The notes under the pieces are model-generated. The model searched no databases and was not told the DNA's origin. It saw only the letters and a program-made list of their open reading frames with translations. The position numbers were made by a program, and so were the translations under genes. Source: Kitasatospora cinereorecta (GTDB lineage Bacteria; Actinomycetota; Actinomycetes; Streptomycetales; Streptomycetaceae). Taken from it: a stretch of DNA of 64,000 nt. The stretch covers positions 1-64,000 of the forward strand of contig NZ_JAMZDX010000004.1 in NCBI RefSeq assembly GCF_024172095.1. The letters are read 5' to 3'. This document shows positions 54,262 to 63,440 of the stretch, piece after piece. The first letter of the stretch is position 1. Each line of letters opens with the position of its first letter.

Positions 54262-54741
54262 TCAGGTGGTCTTCTTGCGGGCTTGAAACTCCTCGTTGAT
54301 CGCCCGAACCTTCTCCTCAGCCGCCGCCAGGTCCGCCGCATCCAGTTCTGCCTTATGGGCCCGCACCCGCTTCCGTTCGGCGACGGCCCTGTTCAGGTCC
54401 CGGACGACCGTTCGAAGGTTGTTGAGCTGGAGGCCAAGCCACGTTTCGCCATCGTTGCTGCTGGCCGTTGCATGATCCCGCGGTCGAGACTGCAGGTGGA
54501 CAGATCCGTCCTGCACGGACCCTGTGAGGCCCATTGAGCGAAGGTTCGTGCGCCCATCCTGGGTTTCGGGTCTGGCGAGAAGGAGTTCCTTGGAGCCCGT
54601 GAACGGCACAGCGGCCGTGTAAACGATATTGGAACCGTCCAGCACGGCGCTTAGCTCCGGTTCTCCAAGCTCCACAGGCTCCAGGTCGTCGATCTCTACT
54701 GCCTGGCGGAGGTCCATCGAATCGAAGAGACGGTCTGCCAT
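54262..54741 (-). CDS. Hypothetical protein
   Basis: A 159-residue protein from ATG 54741 (GGTGAGCG upstream). Acidic N-terminal half (MDLRQAVEIDDLEPVELGEP, LSAVLDGSNIVYTAAVPFTG), then a long C-terminal helical, coiled-coil-like part rich in Glu, Lys and Arg (LRTVVRDLNRAVAERKRV, AADLAAAEEKVRAINEEFQA). No signal peptide. Family not recognised. It ends within reach of the convergent zinc-ribbon relic. Confidence 0.6.
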   Translation of the reverse strand: MADRLFDSMDLRQAVEIDDLEPVELGEPELSAVLDGSNIVYTAAVPFTGSKELLLARPETQDGRTNLRSMGLTGSVQDGSVHLQSRPRDHATASSNDGETWLGLQLNNLRTVVRDLNRAVAERKRVRAHKAELDAADLAAAEEKVRAINEEFQARKKTT

Positions 54742-54868
54742 CGCTCACCTCCAGGGCCCACCTCCAGATTCGTCCGGTCCGGCCGGTCATGCATCTGGGA
54801 CCGCACCACGTCCTGATGCGACTGTGCCCCGCCGTGCTGCTCGCGGCGGGGCACAGTCATGGCCGGGC

Positions 54869-55141
54869 TCAGCGCACGACCGTCACCCGCGGCGACGCCG
54901 GCGTCACCCGGTACCGGATGTACTCCACCGCCGACGTCGGGACCACGGTGACGTCGTACTCTTCCGACTTGTCCACCTCCTGCCCGGTCCGCTGTCGCGG
55001 ATCGATGTGGAGCAGGTTGCCCTCGATCGCCACACGGACGTGGTTCAGCCGGTCGAGAAGCTCCGACGAGCTGTTCGGATTCGGCACGAGCCGTGCCGCC
55101 AGGCGCAGTTCGGAGACAGCGCGCCACTTCAGATCACTCAT
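54869..55141 (-). CDS. Hypothetical protein
   Basis: A 90-residue protein from ATG 55141 (SDLKWRAVSELRLAARLVPN, then LLDRLNHVRVAIEGNLLHID, EEYDVTVVPTSAVEYIRYRV). Mixed alpha/beta appearance, no signal or membrane segment. It lies on the same strand between a lipoprotein gene and the 54741 gene. Family not recognised. Confidence 0.5.
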   Translation of the reverse strand: MSDLKWRAVSELRLAARLVPNPNSSSELLDRLNHVRVAIEGNLLHIDPRQRTGQEVDKSEEYDVTVVPTSAVEYIRYRVTPASPRVTVVR

Positions 55142-55199
55142 GTCGCGCATGCTCCCAGCCCCCACCGACAGCCCCGCCGCGGCGTGCCCGCTGCGCAGG

Positions 55200-55739
55200 T
55201 CACGATCCCGCCCCGAACACCGCCGCGGCCTTGTCGAGCTCGCCGGCCTGCGTCGGCGTCAGGAACCTGGACGCCCGGACCACCACCGGCCCGTGCACGA
55301 AGTCGTACTCCATCAACGCCGGCAACCCCTTCACGACCGACTGAATGTACGCGGCCCGGGTCTGCGCGTCCTTCGCGCTGGCGAAGACCTCGACCGCGCC
55401 GCCACGCTCGACGTCGTCTTCCTTGAAGCCATCGACGTCGGCCGCCTGGATGCGCGAGTCGGTGAACGTGACCTTGCTCGTGTACTGGCCGGGCCTGCCC
55501 AACAGGTGGTTGGCGTCGCTTGCCTCGGTGACCACGGTGCCCTGCTTCGCGCTCGGCACTGCAGCGGCGAGGGAGGCGAGGACGGCGGCGGCGTCCTTGG
55601 CGGGAACCGGCTTCGGGGCAGCGGCGCCGGCCGCAGCTGCGGTGCCGGAGGCGGCGGGCGCAGTGGCAGGGGAGGCGCTGCTGCTGCAGGCGGTCGCAGT
55701 CAGGAGGGCGGCTGCCACGAGGAGGGTTGCGGGTCGCAC
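55200..55739 (-). CDS. Lipoprotein of unknown function
   Basis: A 179-residue protein from GTG 55739 (AAGGA six bases upstream). A lipoprotein signal (ATLLVAAALLTATAC lipobox) is followed by an Ala/Pro-rich linker. The domain then reads AAAVLASLAAAVPSAKQGTV, LLGRPGQYTSKVTFTDSRI, GGAVEVFASAKDAQTRAAYI, LPALMEYDFVHGPVVVRASR, the pattern of streptomycete lipoproteins with an NHLLGRPGQYTSK-type segment. Membrane-anchored, outside. Stand-alone or with the small genes downstream. Confidence 0.7.
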   Translation of the reverse strand: MRPATLLVAAALLTATACSSSASPATAPAASGTAAAAGAAAPKPVPAKDAAAVLASLAAAVPSAKQGTVVTEASDANHLLGRPGQYTSKVTFTDSRIQAADVDGFKEDDVERGGAVEVFASAKDAQTRAAYIQSVVKGLPALMEYDFVHGPVVVRASRFLTPTQAGELDKAAAVFGAGS

Positions 55740-55890
55740 AGTGATCCTTCGTACTGGGTGGAATGCTGCGCCACATGCTGGCAGTGACGGCGCGGTTACC
55801 GACGGGAAGTGCCGGTTCGTTACCTGCCGCGGTGGCCCCACCCCGCCCTCGGGCCGGCCCGCCCAGCGCGCACGCCGCTACCTTCCCGCC

Positions 55891-56423
55891 ATGGAATCCA
55901 TCCGCACCTACAACGGCGAGATCCGCATCTGCCGCAGCTGCGCCCAGCTCTGCCACCACGGCCACACCACACGAGCCCCGCCCGGTTGTCCGGCGCGGGG
56001 CTTCGGCCTTCGAAGATCGGCTGGAGAAACGCCTCGCCGCTGCTTCCGGTGCCCGCGGGCGAGCCGGGATCCCTCGCGCCCGAGCGACGGCGGGCGCTGG
56101 AGGAGATCGACCCGTTCTGGTGCCCGACCTGGCCGATCACCTGGCAGCGCGCCCACGTGGTGGCCCGGCAGTGGTGGCTGGAGTGCGACGGCCGGGTTGA
56201 CTGGGCGGCGCTGCCGGTGGAGACCGACTTCGAGGGCGAGGCGCTCGGCCGGTGGGTGCGGGCGCAGCGGGCCGGGTGGGCCGGGCTCGACCAGGAGCAG
56301 CAGGACCTGCTGACGGCGATCGGCATCGCCGAGGACCAGGAGCCGGCCGTCGCACGGGCGGCAGCCGCGGCGAAGCCGGAGGTGTCCCGCGCGAACGCTT
56401 TGGTCAGCCATCCCGCGCGGTGA
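55891..56423 (+). pseudogene. Helicase-associated-domain gene remnant
   Basis: In the frame ending at 56423 residues read APERRRALEEIDPFWCPTWP, then ITWQRAHVVARQWWLECDGR, EGEALGRWVRAQRAGWAGLD, QEQQDLLTAIGI. This is the Trp-rich helicase-associated repeat of large actinobacterial helicases. An N-terminal piece in another frame (MESIRTYNGEIRICRSCAQL from ATG 55891, with paired Cys) may belong to it. The helicase core is absent. Its end overlaps the convergent DUF389 gene by 20 bases. Confidence 0.55.
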
Positions 56424-57123
56424 CCCGACGCCAGATCGCCCTCTGGCAGCGGAGTGTGGCGGTGCCGACCACGATCAGCACCGCGATGTTGACCAGGAGC
56501 TGTACCAACGAGCCCCAGGCCTCGGCCCCGTTTCCGAAGGCGACGGAGACCGCGATGTCTGCTGCAGCCGGGATCGTCGTCACGGAGATGAACACACCCA
56601 GGAGCGCACTCGTCTTCGCCTCGGTGAGCGAGACCACGCCGACGATGCCGGCCAGGCCCGCAACGGCGAAGGAGAAGAAGTTGGGTGTGTCGATCAGCTC
56701 GGAGACCGGCCGGATACCTCGTCTGAACGCCTCCGACTCGAAGCCGAACCAGCGAATGATCACGCTGAAGAGGAAGGTGACAGCGATGGCCAGGAGGAAG
56801 CCGACGAGCAGGGCTCGCAGCCCCTGCCGGATCCGTGGGTGGTTCCCGCGGTAGAGCCCGAGTGCGATGCTGACGATCGCTCCGTACTCGGGACCGACCA
56901 CCATGGCCGCGACGATCAGGATCTGGGAGTTGGTGACGATCCCGACCGCCCCGATGAGTCCCGCGATGACCAGGTACAGGTAGAAGCTCGGTGCGTACGT
57001 GCCCTCGGCCCGGATCCGTGCTTCGACCTGATCCCAGACGGGCGTGTGGGTGATCAGGCCCTGCTGTGCGGACGCGGTGCTGCCGCCGACAAAGGCCATG
57101 TCCACCGGTTCGATGACGATGGA
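56404..57123 (-). pseudogene. DUF389 membrane protein, 5'-truncated
   Basis: Reads ITHTPVWDQVEARIRAEG, then about six membrane segments (FYLYLVIAGLIGAVGIVTNS, QILIVAAMVVGPEYGAIVSI, LLVGFLLAIAVTFLFSVII, FFSFAVAGLAGIVGVVSLTE). NSQILIVAAMVVGPEYGAI is the DUF389 signature. Complete members have a further 80-90 N-terminal residues, of which only GSIVIEPVD is left here before the sequence becomes GH15 on the other strand. ATG 57100 could still serve as a start, so a shortened membrane protein may be made. Confidence 0.65.
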
Positions 57124-57129
57124 TCCCCG

Positions 57130-58329
57130 GCTGTCGCCGACTTCTGGCAGCAGTGGGTCCGCGGCTCCCGCTACCGGGGGCGGTGGCCCGACATGGTCAA
57201 CCGCTCGGCCATCACCCTCAAACTGCTCACCTACGCGCCCACCGGCGCACCGGTCGCCGCCGCGACCATGGGCCTGCCCGAACAGGTCGGCGGCGAACGC
57301 AACTGGGACTACCGCTACACCTGGGTCCGCGACGGCTCGCTCTCCGTCCGGGCCCTGCTCGACCTCGGATTCGTCGAGGAGGCCACCGCCTTCACCCACT
57401 GGCTCGGCGACCGGCTGCGCGAATCTGCGGGCCGGGACGGCGAGCTCATGCAGATCATGTACCGGGTCGACGGCGAACCCATCCTGACCGAGGAGATCCT
57501 CGGTCACCTGGAGGGCTACCGCGGCTCCGCCCCGGTGCGGCTCGGCAATGCGGCCGCCGACCAGCTGCAGCTCGACATCTACGGCGAGGCGATGTACGCC
57601 CTCTCCGAGGGCCGGGAGATCGCCACCCAGGCCGGATACCAGGGCTGGAAGATCCTCTCCCGCAGCCTGGACTGGCTGGCCGACCACTGGGACCGTCCCG
57701 ACGAGGGCATCTGGGAGACCCGCGGCGGGCGTCAAGACTTCACCTACAGCCGGGTGATGTGCTGGGCCGCCTTCGACCGCGGCCTGCGCCTGGCCGACAA
57801 CTTCCGCCGCCCCGCCGACACCGAGCGCTGGACGAAGGCCCGCGACGCCATCCTCGTCCAGGTCATGGAGAAGGGCTGGAGCGACGACGCGCACGCCTAC
57901 GTCCAGCACTACGGCGACGCCGCCGTACTCGACGCCTCCCTGCTCCTCATGCCACGGGTCGGCTTCATCTCGCCACGGGACCCGTCCTGGCTGTCCACCC
58001 TGGACGCGATGGACCGCACCCTGGTCTCGGACAGCCTCGTCTACCGCTACGACCCAGCCGCCTCCCCCGACGGACTGCGCGGCTCGGAGGGCACCTTCAG
58101 CCTCTGCACCTTCCTGTACGTGGACGCCCTCGCCCGCGCCGGCCGGCTCCGCCCGGCCCGCTACACCTTCGAGAAGATGCACACCTACGCCAACCATGTC
58201 GGCCTGTTCTCCGAGGAAATCGGCCCCAGCGGGGAACAACTCGGCAACTTTCCCCAGGCGTTCACCCATCTGTCGCTCATCATGGCGGCCAGCACGCTGG
58301 ACGAGGCCCTCGACCGACAACGCGACTGA
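57130..58329 (+). pseudogene. GH15 glucoamylase/trehalase-like enzyme, 5'-truncated
   Basis: About 400 residues of the (alpha/alpha)6 catalytic domain: FWQQWVRGSRYRGRWPDMVN, GERNWDYRYTWVRDGSLSVR, DEGIWETRGG with the acid Glu, FTYSRVMCWAAFDRGLRL, HVGLFSEEIGPSGEQLGNFP with the base Glu, and QAFTHLSLIM. Actinobacterial GH15 proteins (about 600 residues) start with a beta-rich domain that is missing. The break at about 57124-57136 coincides with the break in DUF389. ATG 57193 is an internal start, but the first helix would be lost. Confidence 0.75.
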
Positions 58330-58914
58330 ACCAGGCCGGCCGCAGAGCAGGGCCCGGTTCCGGGAACTGTACGAGCGCCTGCACGCCGGCCCGGGCCGCG
58401 GCGGCCGAGGTCCTCTCGGGGCTGACCGTGTCCCTGGCCGCACCCGCGGAGACGGCCCCGGCGCGCACCACCCCCCCTGTGCACCCTCCTCGATCCACCC
58501 GAGGCCCGAATCGGCGACCTCACCTCCATGAGCAGGCGATACGTCACCGCCGCCGACCCCGCATGGCCGCGGCCGACCAGATCGCGGGAGCTCACCGCGC
58601 CGTCCAACGGCTCTTCGTCGCCGCAGTCGCCGAGTTCGAGGACGGCGCCGCGCCGAAAGCACGCTGCGCCCGCGACGCGGACAGGCTCGACTGCCTGCCA
58701 CGCGCCCTGGAGTACCGGGCCGGCGGCGTTCCCGCCGTGCAAGGCAAGGCCGACCGACGCCGGGTCGCGGTCGGGTGGCCGGCCGATGTCCGGCCCGCGG
58801 CCGGGTCGCCGGGCAGCGGCGGACGCGGCGCCCGTTCCCACTGTCCGCGTACCGGAACGAGTCGCTGCCGTCGGCGGTGGCCACCGGGTGCTCCTGCCGG
58901 TCCGGGAGCCGGGG
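58330..58914. other. No recognisable gene
   Basis: A frame near 58560-58750 (DQIAGAHRAVQRLFVAAVAE) looks protein-like but could not be assigned; the rest is compositional. Confidence 0.35.
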
Positions 58915-60627
58915 TCAGAGCTGCGCGAGGATCTCGCCGGCAGCCCGGGCGCCGGAGGCCACGGCGGCGTTGAGGGTGGCGTTGTCCACGTCGGTGTGCT
59001 CGCCGGCGAAGTGGATCCGGCCCTCCTGGACGGCTTCGTAGCCGGCGAAGGAGGTGTACTGCCCGACCTTGTAGTAGTGGTAGGCGCCCAGGTGCCACGG
59101 GTCGAGGGACCAGTGGTCCTCGTACGCCCTGCCGTTGTAGGCGGCGGTGGTGCCGGGGTAGACGTGTTCGATCTGGGCGAGGAACGCGTTCACGTCGGCG
59201 GCCGGGGCCGGGCCGTGCGCGGCGCCGGTGAGCCGGACGCGGGCGCCGTCACCGCCGGGGAAGTTGACCAGCAGGGCCGGTGAGCCGGCGGCGCCCAGGT
59301 TGACCGAGCCGTCCCAGGCGGTCTGGTAGCCGAGCGGCCCGGTGTTGGAGATGCCGTTGTAGCCGAGTGCCGGCCAGGTCTTCCGGGTGAGCTGGGCGAC
59401 CAGTTTGCCGTTCTGGCCCATCCCCTGCTCCCGGATCGCGGTCAGCTTCAGGGCCGACAGGTCGGCCCGGGAGAGGTCGACGTTGCGCAGGGTGCTGAAC
59501 GGCAGCGCCAGCACCACGTGGTCGGCGGGGACGGAGACGGTGGACCCGCAGTGGTCGAAGGTGCAGGTGTAGCTGCCGTCGGTGTTCTGCGCCAGGGCGA
59601 TCAGCTGGTAGCCCTGCCGGACGGTGCCGGCCGGCAGCTGCCCGACCATGCCGGTGACCAACTGGTCGTTGCCGCCGACCAGGTGGTACTTCTCGTCGAA
59701 GCCACGGGCGCCGTCGAAGGTGCTGGACGCGCCGAGGAAGCCGATCATGCCCAGGGCCGAGGACTGCCCGGGCTCGCCGCCGGACTGCAGCTGGATGGAC
59801 TGGATCAGCTGGCCGAGCCGGGAGTCCGCGGGGAGGCCGATCTCGGCGAGGTAGTCCAGGCAGGACAGCTGGTCGAGCCGGTACGCCTCGGCGGTGTGGC
59901 TGTTGTAGCGGGGCGTGCCGATGGCCTGGTAGGAGGCGTGGAAGGCGTCGTACGCCTGCGCGACCCAGTCGTCCTGCTGTTGGCTGCCGTTGTAGAGCGT
60001 GTCGTCGACCCAGCCGGCGTAGTCGCCGCTGTCCAGCCCGCCGCCGTTGGCGTACTCGCGCTGGAGGCCCAGGCTGGTGGCCAGGCCGAGGACGGCCTTG
60101 TCGGTCGAGCTGATGAAGGACCCGCCGTGCTCGCCGACCTGGCCGCCGTCGAAGAAGCCGCGCAGTGACCAGCAGCGGCCGCCGAGGTGGGTGGTGTCCG
60201 CCTCGTAGACGGTCGAGGCGACCGGCTTGGCCCGGTTCCACAGCTGGTGGGCGCAGCGCAGGCCGGCGAGGCCGGCGCCGACGATCACGACTCTCGGTGC
60301 GGTGGCGGCGTTGGCCCGGGACGGGGAGAGCAGCCCGGCGGGCACGGTGGCGGCGGCGATCGCACCGGCGGCGCCCAGGATCCGGCGGCGACTCGGGCCC
60401 GCCCCGGCCCGCTCGACCGCGGCCGTCCTGGCGCGCTCGACCCGCTCGACCCGCTCGGCTCGCTCGCCGGCGACCTCTGCGACGGGCATCCGGCGCCGGC
60501 GGGCCTCGCCGAAGGCGGCGAAGACCGCCCGCAGCGGGTCGGGCAGGCCTGCCCGGTCGCCGGAGGGCGAGCCGGAGCGGGTGGCGTAGGGGCGGACGGC
60601 GTGGGGGCGGGTGGGTTCGCGGTGCAT
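58915..60627 (-). CDS. Flavin-containing amine oxidase, Tat-exported
   Basis: A 570-residue protein; ATG 60627 with GAGG upstream is preferred. A twin-arginine signal (SRRRILGAAGAIAAATVPAG, LLSPSRANA) lies unusually deep, at about residues 75-105. The FAD-binding motif VVIVGAGLAGLRCAHQLW and TTHLGGRCWSLRGFF follow, and the C-terminal RIHFAGEHTDVDNATLNAAV closes the flavin site. It would deaminate amines or amino acids outside the cell. It lies next to and is probably controlled by the TetR regulator, whose operator-like palindrome lies at 60771-60791. Confidence 0.82.
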   Translation of the reverse strand: MHREPTRPHAVRPYATRSGSPSGDRAGLPDPLRAVFAAFGEARRRRMPVAEVAGERAERVERVERARTAAVERAGAGPSRRRILGAAGAIAAATVPAGLLSPSRANAATAPRVVIVGAGLAGLRCAHQLWNRAKPVASTVYEADTTHLGGRCWSLRGFFDGGQVGEHGGSFISSTDKAVLGLATSLGLQREYANGGGLDSGDYAGWVDDTLYNGSQQQDDWVAQAYDAFHASYQAIGTPRYNSHTAEAYRLDQLSCLDYLAEIGLPADSRLGQLIQSIQLQSGGEPGQSSALGMIGFLGASSTFDGARGFDEKYHLVGGNDQLVTGMVGQLPAGTVRQGYQLIALAQNTDGSYTCTFDHCGSTVSVPADHVVLALPFSTLRNVDLSRADLSALKLTAIREQGMGQNGKLVAQLTRKTWPALGYNGISNTGPLGYQTAWDGSVNLGAAGSPALLVNFPGGDGARVRLTGAAHGPAPAADVNAFLAQIEHVYPGTTAAYNGRAYEDHWSLDPWHLGAYHYYKVGQYTSFAGYEAVQEGRIHFAGEHTDVDNATLNAAVASGARAAGEILAQL

Positions 60628-60770
60628 GTGGTGCCTCTTCTCGGGATGGTGGCTTCCCTGCGGCGCTGAGTGGGGGGACCGGCAGGCGGAGACAGGTCGG
60701 AGAGGCTCGTGCGGCGGCGTGGTGCCCGACGCGTTCTTCGAGTTGCGGTGAGTGAAGCGCTCGCGCATCA

Positions 60771-60791
60771 CCGTTGTCAACAGCGTTGCGC
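60771..60791. promoter_or_regulatory. TetR operator-like site before the amine oxidase gene
   Basis: CCGTTG-T-CAACA-GC-GTTGCGC, 18 of 21 positions identical to 61603-61623. It lies about 145 bases upstream of the oxidase start. Confidence 0.65.
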
Positions 60792-60864
60792 GCAATTGTG
60801 CCGATCCCGACGACGGCACCGCCCCCCACGCCACTCCGGCGTCACGCCCGCGCCGTGCTCCGGA

Positions 60865-61560
60865 TCACGCCCGGCGGACGTCCTCGACCCGCCGCTCGAT
60901 CGCGGTGATCAGCGCCTCGACCCTGGCCCGGAAGATCTGATCGTGCGTCACTTCGGCCAGCTCCCGGCCGAGTCGGGTGATGTTCGGGAAGCCCTCGGCG
61001 TCGACCCTGCGGTACTCACCGCTCCATGCGGCGTCGTCGCCCGCCCGCACGTCCGGGTCGACGAGCAGGTACGCGGCCCGCTGGCCGACGGCGGCCAGCA
61101 GCGAGTCGCCGACCATCCGGTAGTGGACGGCGGCGTCGATGCCGTCCAGTCCGGCCTCCGCGACCGCCCCGAGGATCAGCTCGACCACGCGGAACTCGTT
61201 GCCGCGCCTGGTGGTGCGACTGGCCATGGCCGAGCTCACCGCCGGGTACTTGAGGGCGACCGCCAACGAGCCGTCGGCCAGCGCCCGCAGCCTCCCCTTC
61301 CAGTCCAGGCCTGCCGGGATGCTGTCGAGCACCTCGCCCAGGGTTCGGTCGGCGACGGAGAGCAGCAGCTCGTCCTTGTCGCGGAAGTGCCGGTAGATCG
61401 CGGTCGGATCGGCACCGAGCTCCTCGCCGAGACGTCGAACGGTAAAGGCGTCGGCGCTGCCTCGGGCGGCGATGCGCAGGCTCGCCTCGATGATCGCCTC
61501 GGGGGTCAGCTGAGCGCCGACGCGCTTGGTGCGGGCGGGAGTCAGGGATGGCTTCTCCAT
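60865..61560 (-). CDS. TetR-family repressor
   Basis: A 231-residue protein from ATG 61560. N-terminal helix-turn-helix: LTPEAIIEASLRIAARGSAD, FTVRRLGEELGADPTAIYRH, FRDKDELLLSVADRTLGEVL. The C-terminal ligand-binding part (TetR_C-like; ALKYPAVSSAMASRTTRRGN, GLDGIDAAVHYRMVGDSLLA) is normal in length. It probably represses itself, the amidohydrolase and the amine oxidase, since the same palindrome occurs at both promoters. The effector may be an amine or amide substrate, which is inference. Confidence 0.85.
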   Translation of the reverse strand: MEKPSLTPARTKRVGAQLTPEAIIEASLRIAARGSADAFTVRRLGEELGADPTAIYRHFRDKDELLLSVADRTLGEVLDSIPAGLDWKGRLRALADGSLAVALKYPAVSSAMASRTTRRGNEFRVVELILGAVAEAGLDGIDAAVHYRMVGDSLLAAVGQRAAYLLVDPDVRAGDDAAWSGEYRRVDAEGFPNITRLGRELAEVTHDQIFRARVEALITAIERRVEDVRRA

Positions 61561-61595
61561 GGTGACCACAGTGTATCGATGCGAGGGCAAGTTGG

Positions 61596-61623
61596 CGCAA
61601 CACCGTTGACAACACTGTTGCGC
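61596..61623. promoter_or_regulatory. TetR operator-like palindrome between tetR and the amidohydrolase
   Basis: Arms CGCAACA (61596-61602) and TGTTGCG (61616-61622) enclose a second, inner palindrome GTTG-A-CAAC. It lies 36 bases from the repressor start and 77 bases from the amidohydrolase start. Confidence 0.7.
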
Positions 61624-61699
61624 TGCCGTTCACTCCTCCTCAACAACAACGCCGAGCGAGCCCGCCCGCCGAGGGGCCCGCCGAGGGGGAGGTTTCGTC

Positions 61700-63397
61700 G
61701 TGATACAGAGCAGTCCGGCGCACAGCGGGCAGCGGGCCGACACCGTCTTCGTCGGAGGACGGGTCTTCACCGCCACCGGGCCGGCCCCGATCGAGGCCGC
61801 CGTGGCCGTCGCCGACGGCCGGATCGTCGCGGTCGCCGACGAGGCGTCGGTCCGGCTGCTGGCGGACCGGGACACCGAGGTGGTCGACCTCGCGGGCGGC
61901 CTGCTCGTCCCCGGTTTCCAGGACGCCCACGTGCACCCGGCGGTGGCCGGGGTGCAGATGCTGCGCTGCGACCTGTCCGCCGAGCGCACCGTGGCCGGCT
62001 ATCTCGCGGTGGTCGCCGAGTACGCCGGGGCCAACCCCGACGCGCCCTGGATCTGCGGCGGCGGCTGGTCGATGGACGTCTTCCCGGGCGGCGTCCCGAC
62101 CCGGACGATGCTGGACGCCGTGGTGCCCGACCGGCCCGTCCTGCTGACCAACCGGGACGGCCACGGTGCCTGGGTCAACTCGGCAGCGCTGCGGATCGCC
62201 GGCGTCGACCGCGACACCCCCGACCCGGTCGACGGCCGGATCGAGCGGACGGCGGACGACAGTCCGGTCGGCACCCTGCAGGAGGGGGCGATGGACCTGG
62301 TCGCCGCCCACGTCCCGGTGGCGACGGCGGACGAGGCGCACGCCGGCCTGCTGGTCGCCCAGCAGCACCTGTTCTCCCTCGGGGTGACCGGCTGGCAGGA
62401 CGCCATGATCGGCGCCTTCCCCGGTAACCCCGACAACTACCAGGTCTACCTGCGCGCGGCGGCGGACGGCTCGCTGCGGGCCCGGGTGGTGGGCGCGCTC
62501 TGGTGGGACCGCGAACGCGGCCTGGAGCAGCTGCCCGACCTGGAGGAGCGCCGCCGCGGCGGGCAGGTCGGACGGTTCAGCGCCACCACCGTGAAAATCA
62601 TGCAGGACGGCATCGCGGAGAACTTCACCGCGAGCATGCTGGAGCCGTACCTGGACCGCTGCGGCTGCCCCACCCAGAACTCCGGGCTCACCTTCGTCGG
62701 CCCCGACCTGCTCACCGAAGCCGTCCGCGCCCTGGACCGGGCGGGTTTCCAGGTGCACTTCCACGCCCTCGGCGACCGCGCCGTCCGCGAGGCCCTCGAC
62801 GCGCTCGCCGCCGCCCGGGAGGCCAACGGCCCGAGCGACAACCGCCACCACCTGGCGCACCTCCAGGTGATCCACCCCAACGACCTGGCCCGCTTCGCCG
62901 AACTCGGCGCCACCGCCAACATCCAGGCACTGTGGGCGGCGCACGAGCCGCAGATGGACGAGCTGACGATCCCCTTCCTCGGCCCGGAGCGCGCCGCCCT
63001 GCAGTACCCGTTCGGGGACCTGCAGCGGGCCGGAGCCCGCCTGGCGGCCGGCAGCGACTGGTCGGTGAGCAGCCCCAACCCGATCTGGGGCATCCACGTC
63101 GCGGTCAACCGGGCCGTTCCGGTGGACGCCCCCAACGCCTCGGCCGACCGCAAGCCGCGTGAACCGTTCTACCCGGAACAGGCCCTGACTCTCGCTCAGG
63201 CGCTGACCGCGTACACCGCCGGCAGCGCGTGGGTGAACCACCTGGACCACGTCACCGGGACCGTGGAGGTCGGCAAGCAGGCGGACCTCGTCGTCCTGGA
63301 CCGCGACCCCTTCGCGCACCCCGCCGAGGAGATCGGCCTCACCCGGGTGCTGCGCACGTACATCGACGGACAAGCGGTCTTCACCGCCGCCCCCTGA
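61700..63397 (+). CDS. Amidohydrolase (YtcJ-like, amidohydrolase 3 family)
   Basis: A 565-residue protein from GTG 61700 (GGGGGAGG upstream). N-terminal composite beta domain (DTVFVGGRVFTATGPAPIEA), metal site LLVPGFQDAHVHPAVAGVQM with HxH, central HFHALGDRAVREALDAL and HLAHLQVIHPNDLARFA, and RLAAGSDWSVSSPNP with the last Asp. Related enzymes hydrolyse N-substituted formamides or exocyclic amides and imides. No signal peptide, so cytoplasmic. Together with the amine oxidase and a solute-binding protein it suggests a use-of-amide/amine pathway. Confidence 0.82.
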   Translation: MIQSSPAHSGQRADTVFVGGRVFTATGPAPIEAAVAVADGRIVAVADEASVRLLADRDTEVVDLAGGLLVPGFQDAHVHPAVAGVQMLRCDLSAERTVAGYLAVVAEYAGANPDAPWICGGGWSMDVFPGGVPTRTMLDAVVPDRPVLLTNRDGHGAWVNSAALRIAGVDRDTPDPVDGRIERTADDSPVGTLQEGAMDLVAAHVPVATADEAHAGLLVAQQHLFSLGVTGWQDAMIGAFPGNPDNYQVYLRAAADGSLRARVVGALWWDRERGLEQLPDLEERRRGGQVGRFSATTVKIMQDGIAENFTASMLEPYLDRCGCPTQNSGLTFVGPDLLTEAVRALDRAGFQVHFHALGDRAVREALDALAAAREANGPSDNRHHLAHLQVIHPNDLARFAELGATANIQALWAAHEPQMDELTIPFLGPERAALQYPFGDLQRAGARLAAGSDWSVSSPNPIWGIHVAVNRAVPVDAPNASADRKPREPFYPEQALTLAQALTAYTAGSAWVNHLDHVTGTVEVGKQADLVVLDRDPFAHPAEEIGLTRVLRTYIDGQAVFTAAP

Positions 63398-63440
63398 CCC
63401 ACTGCCCGGACCTTCCGCCCCCACACCCCGGAGGAACCCC

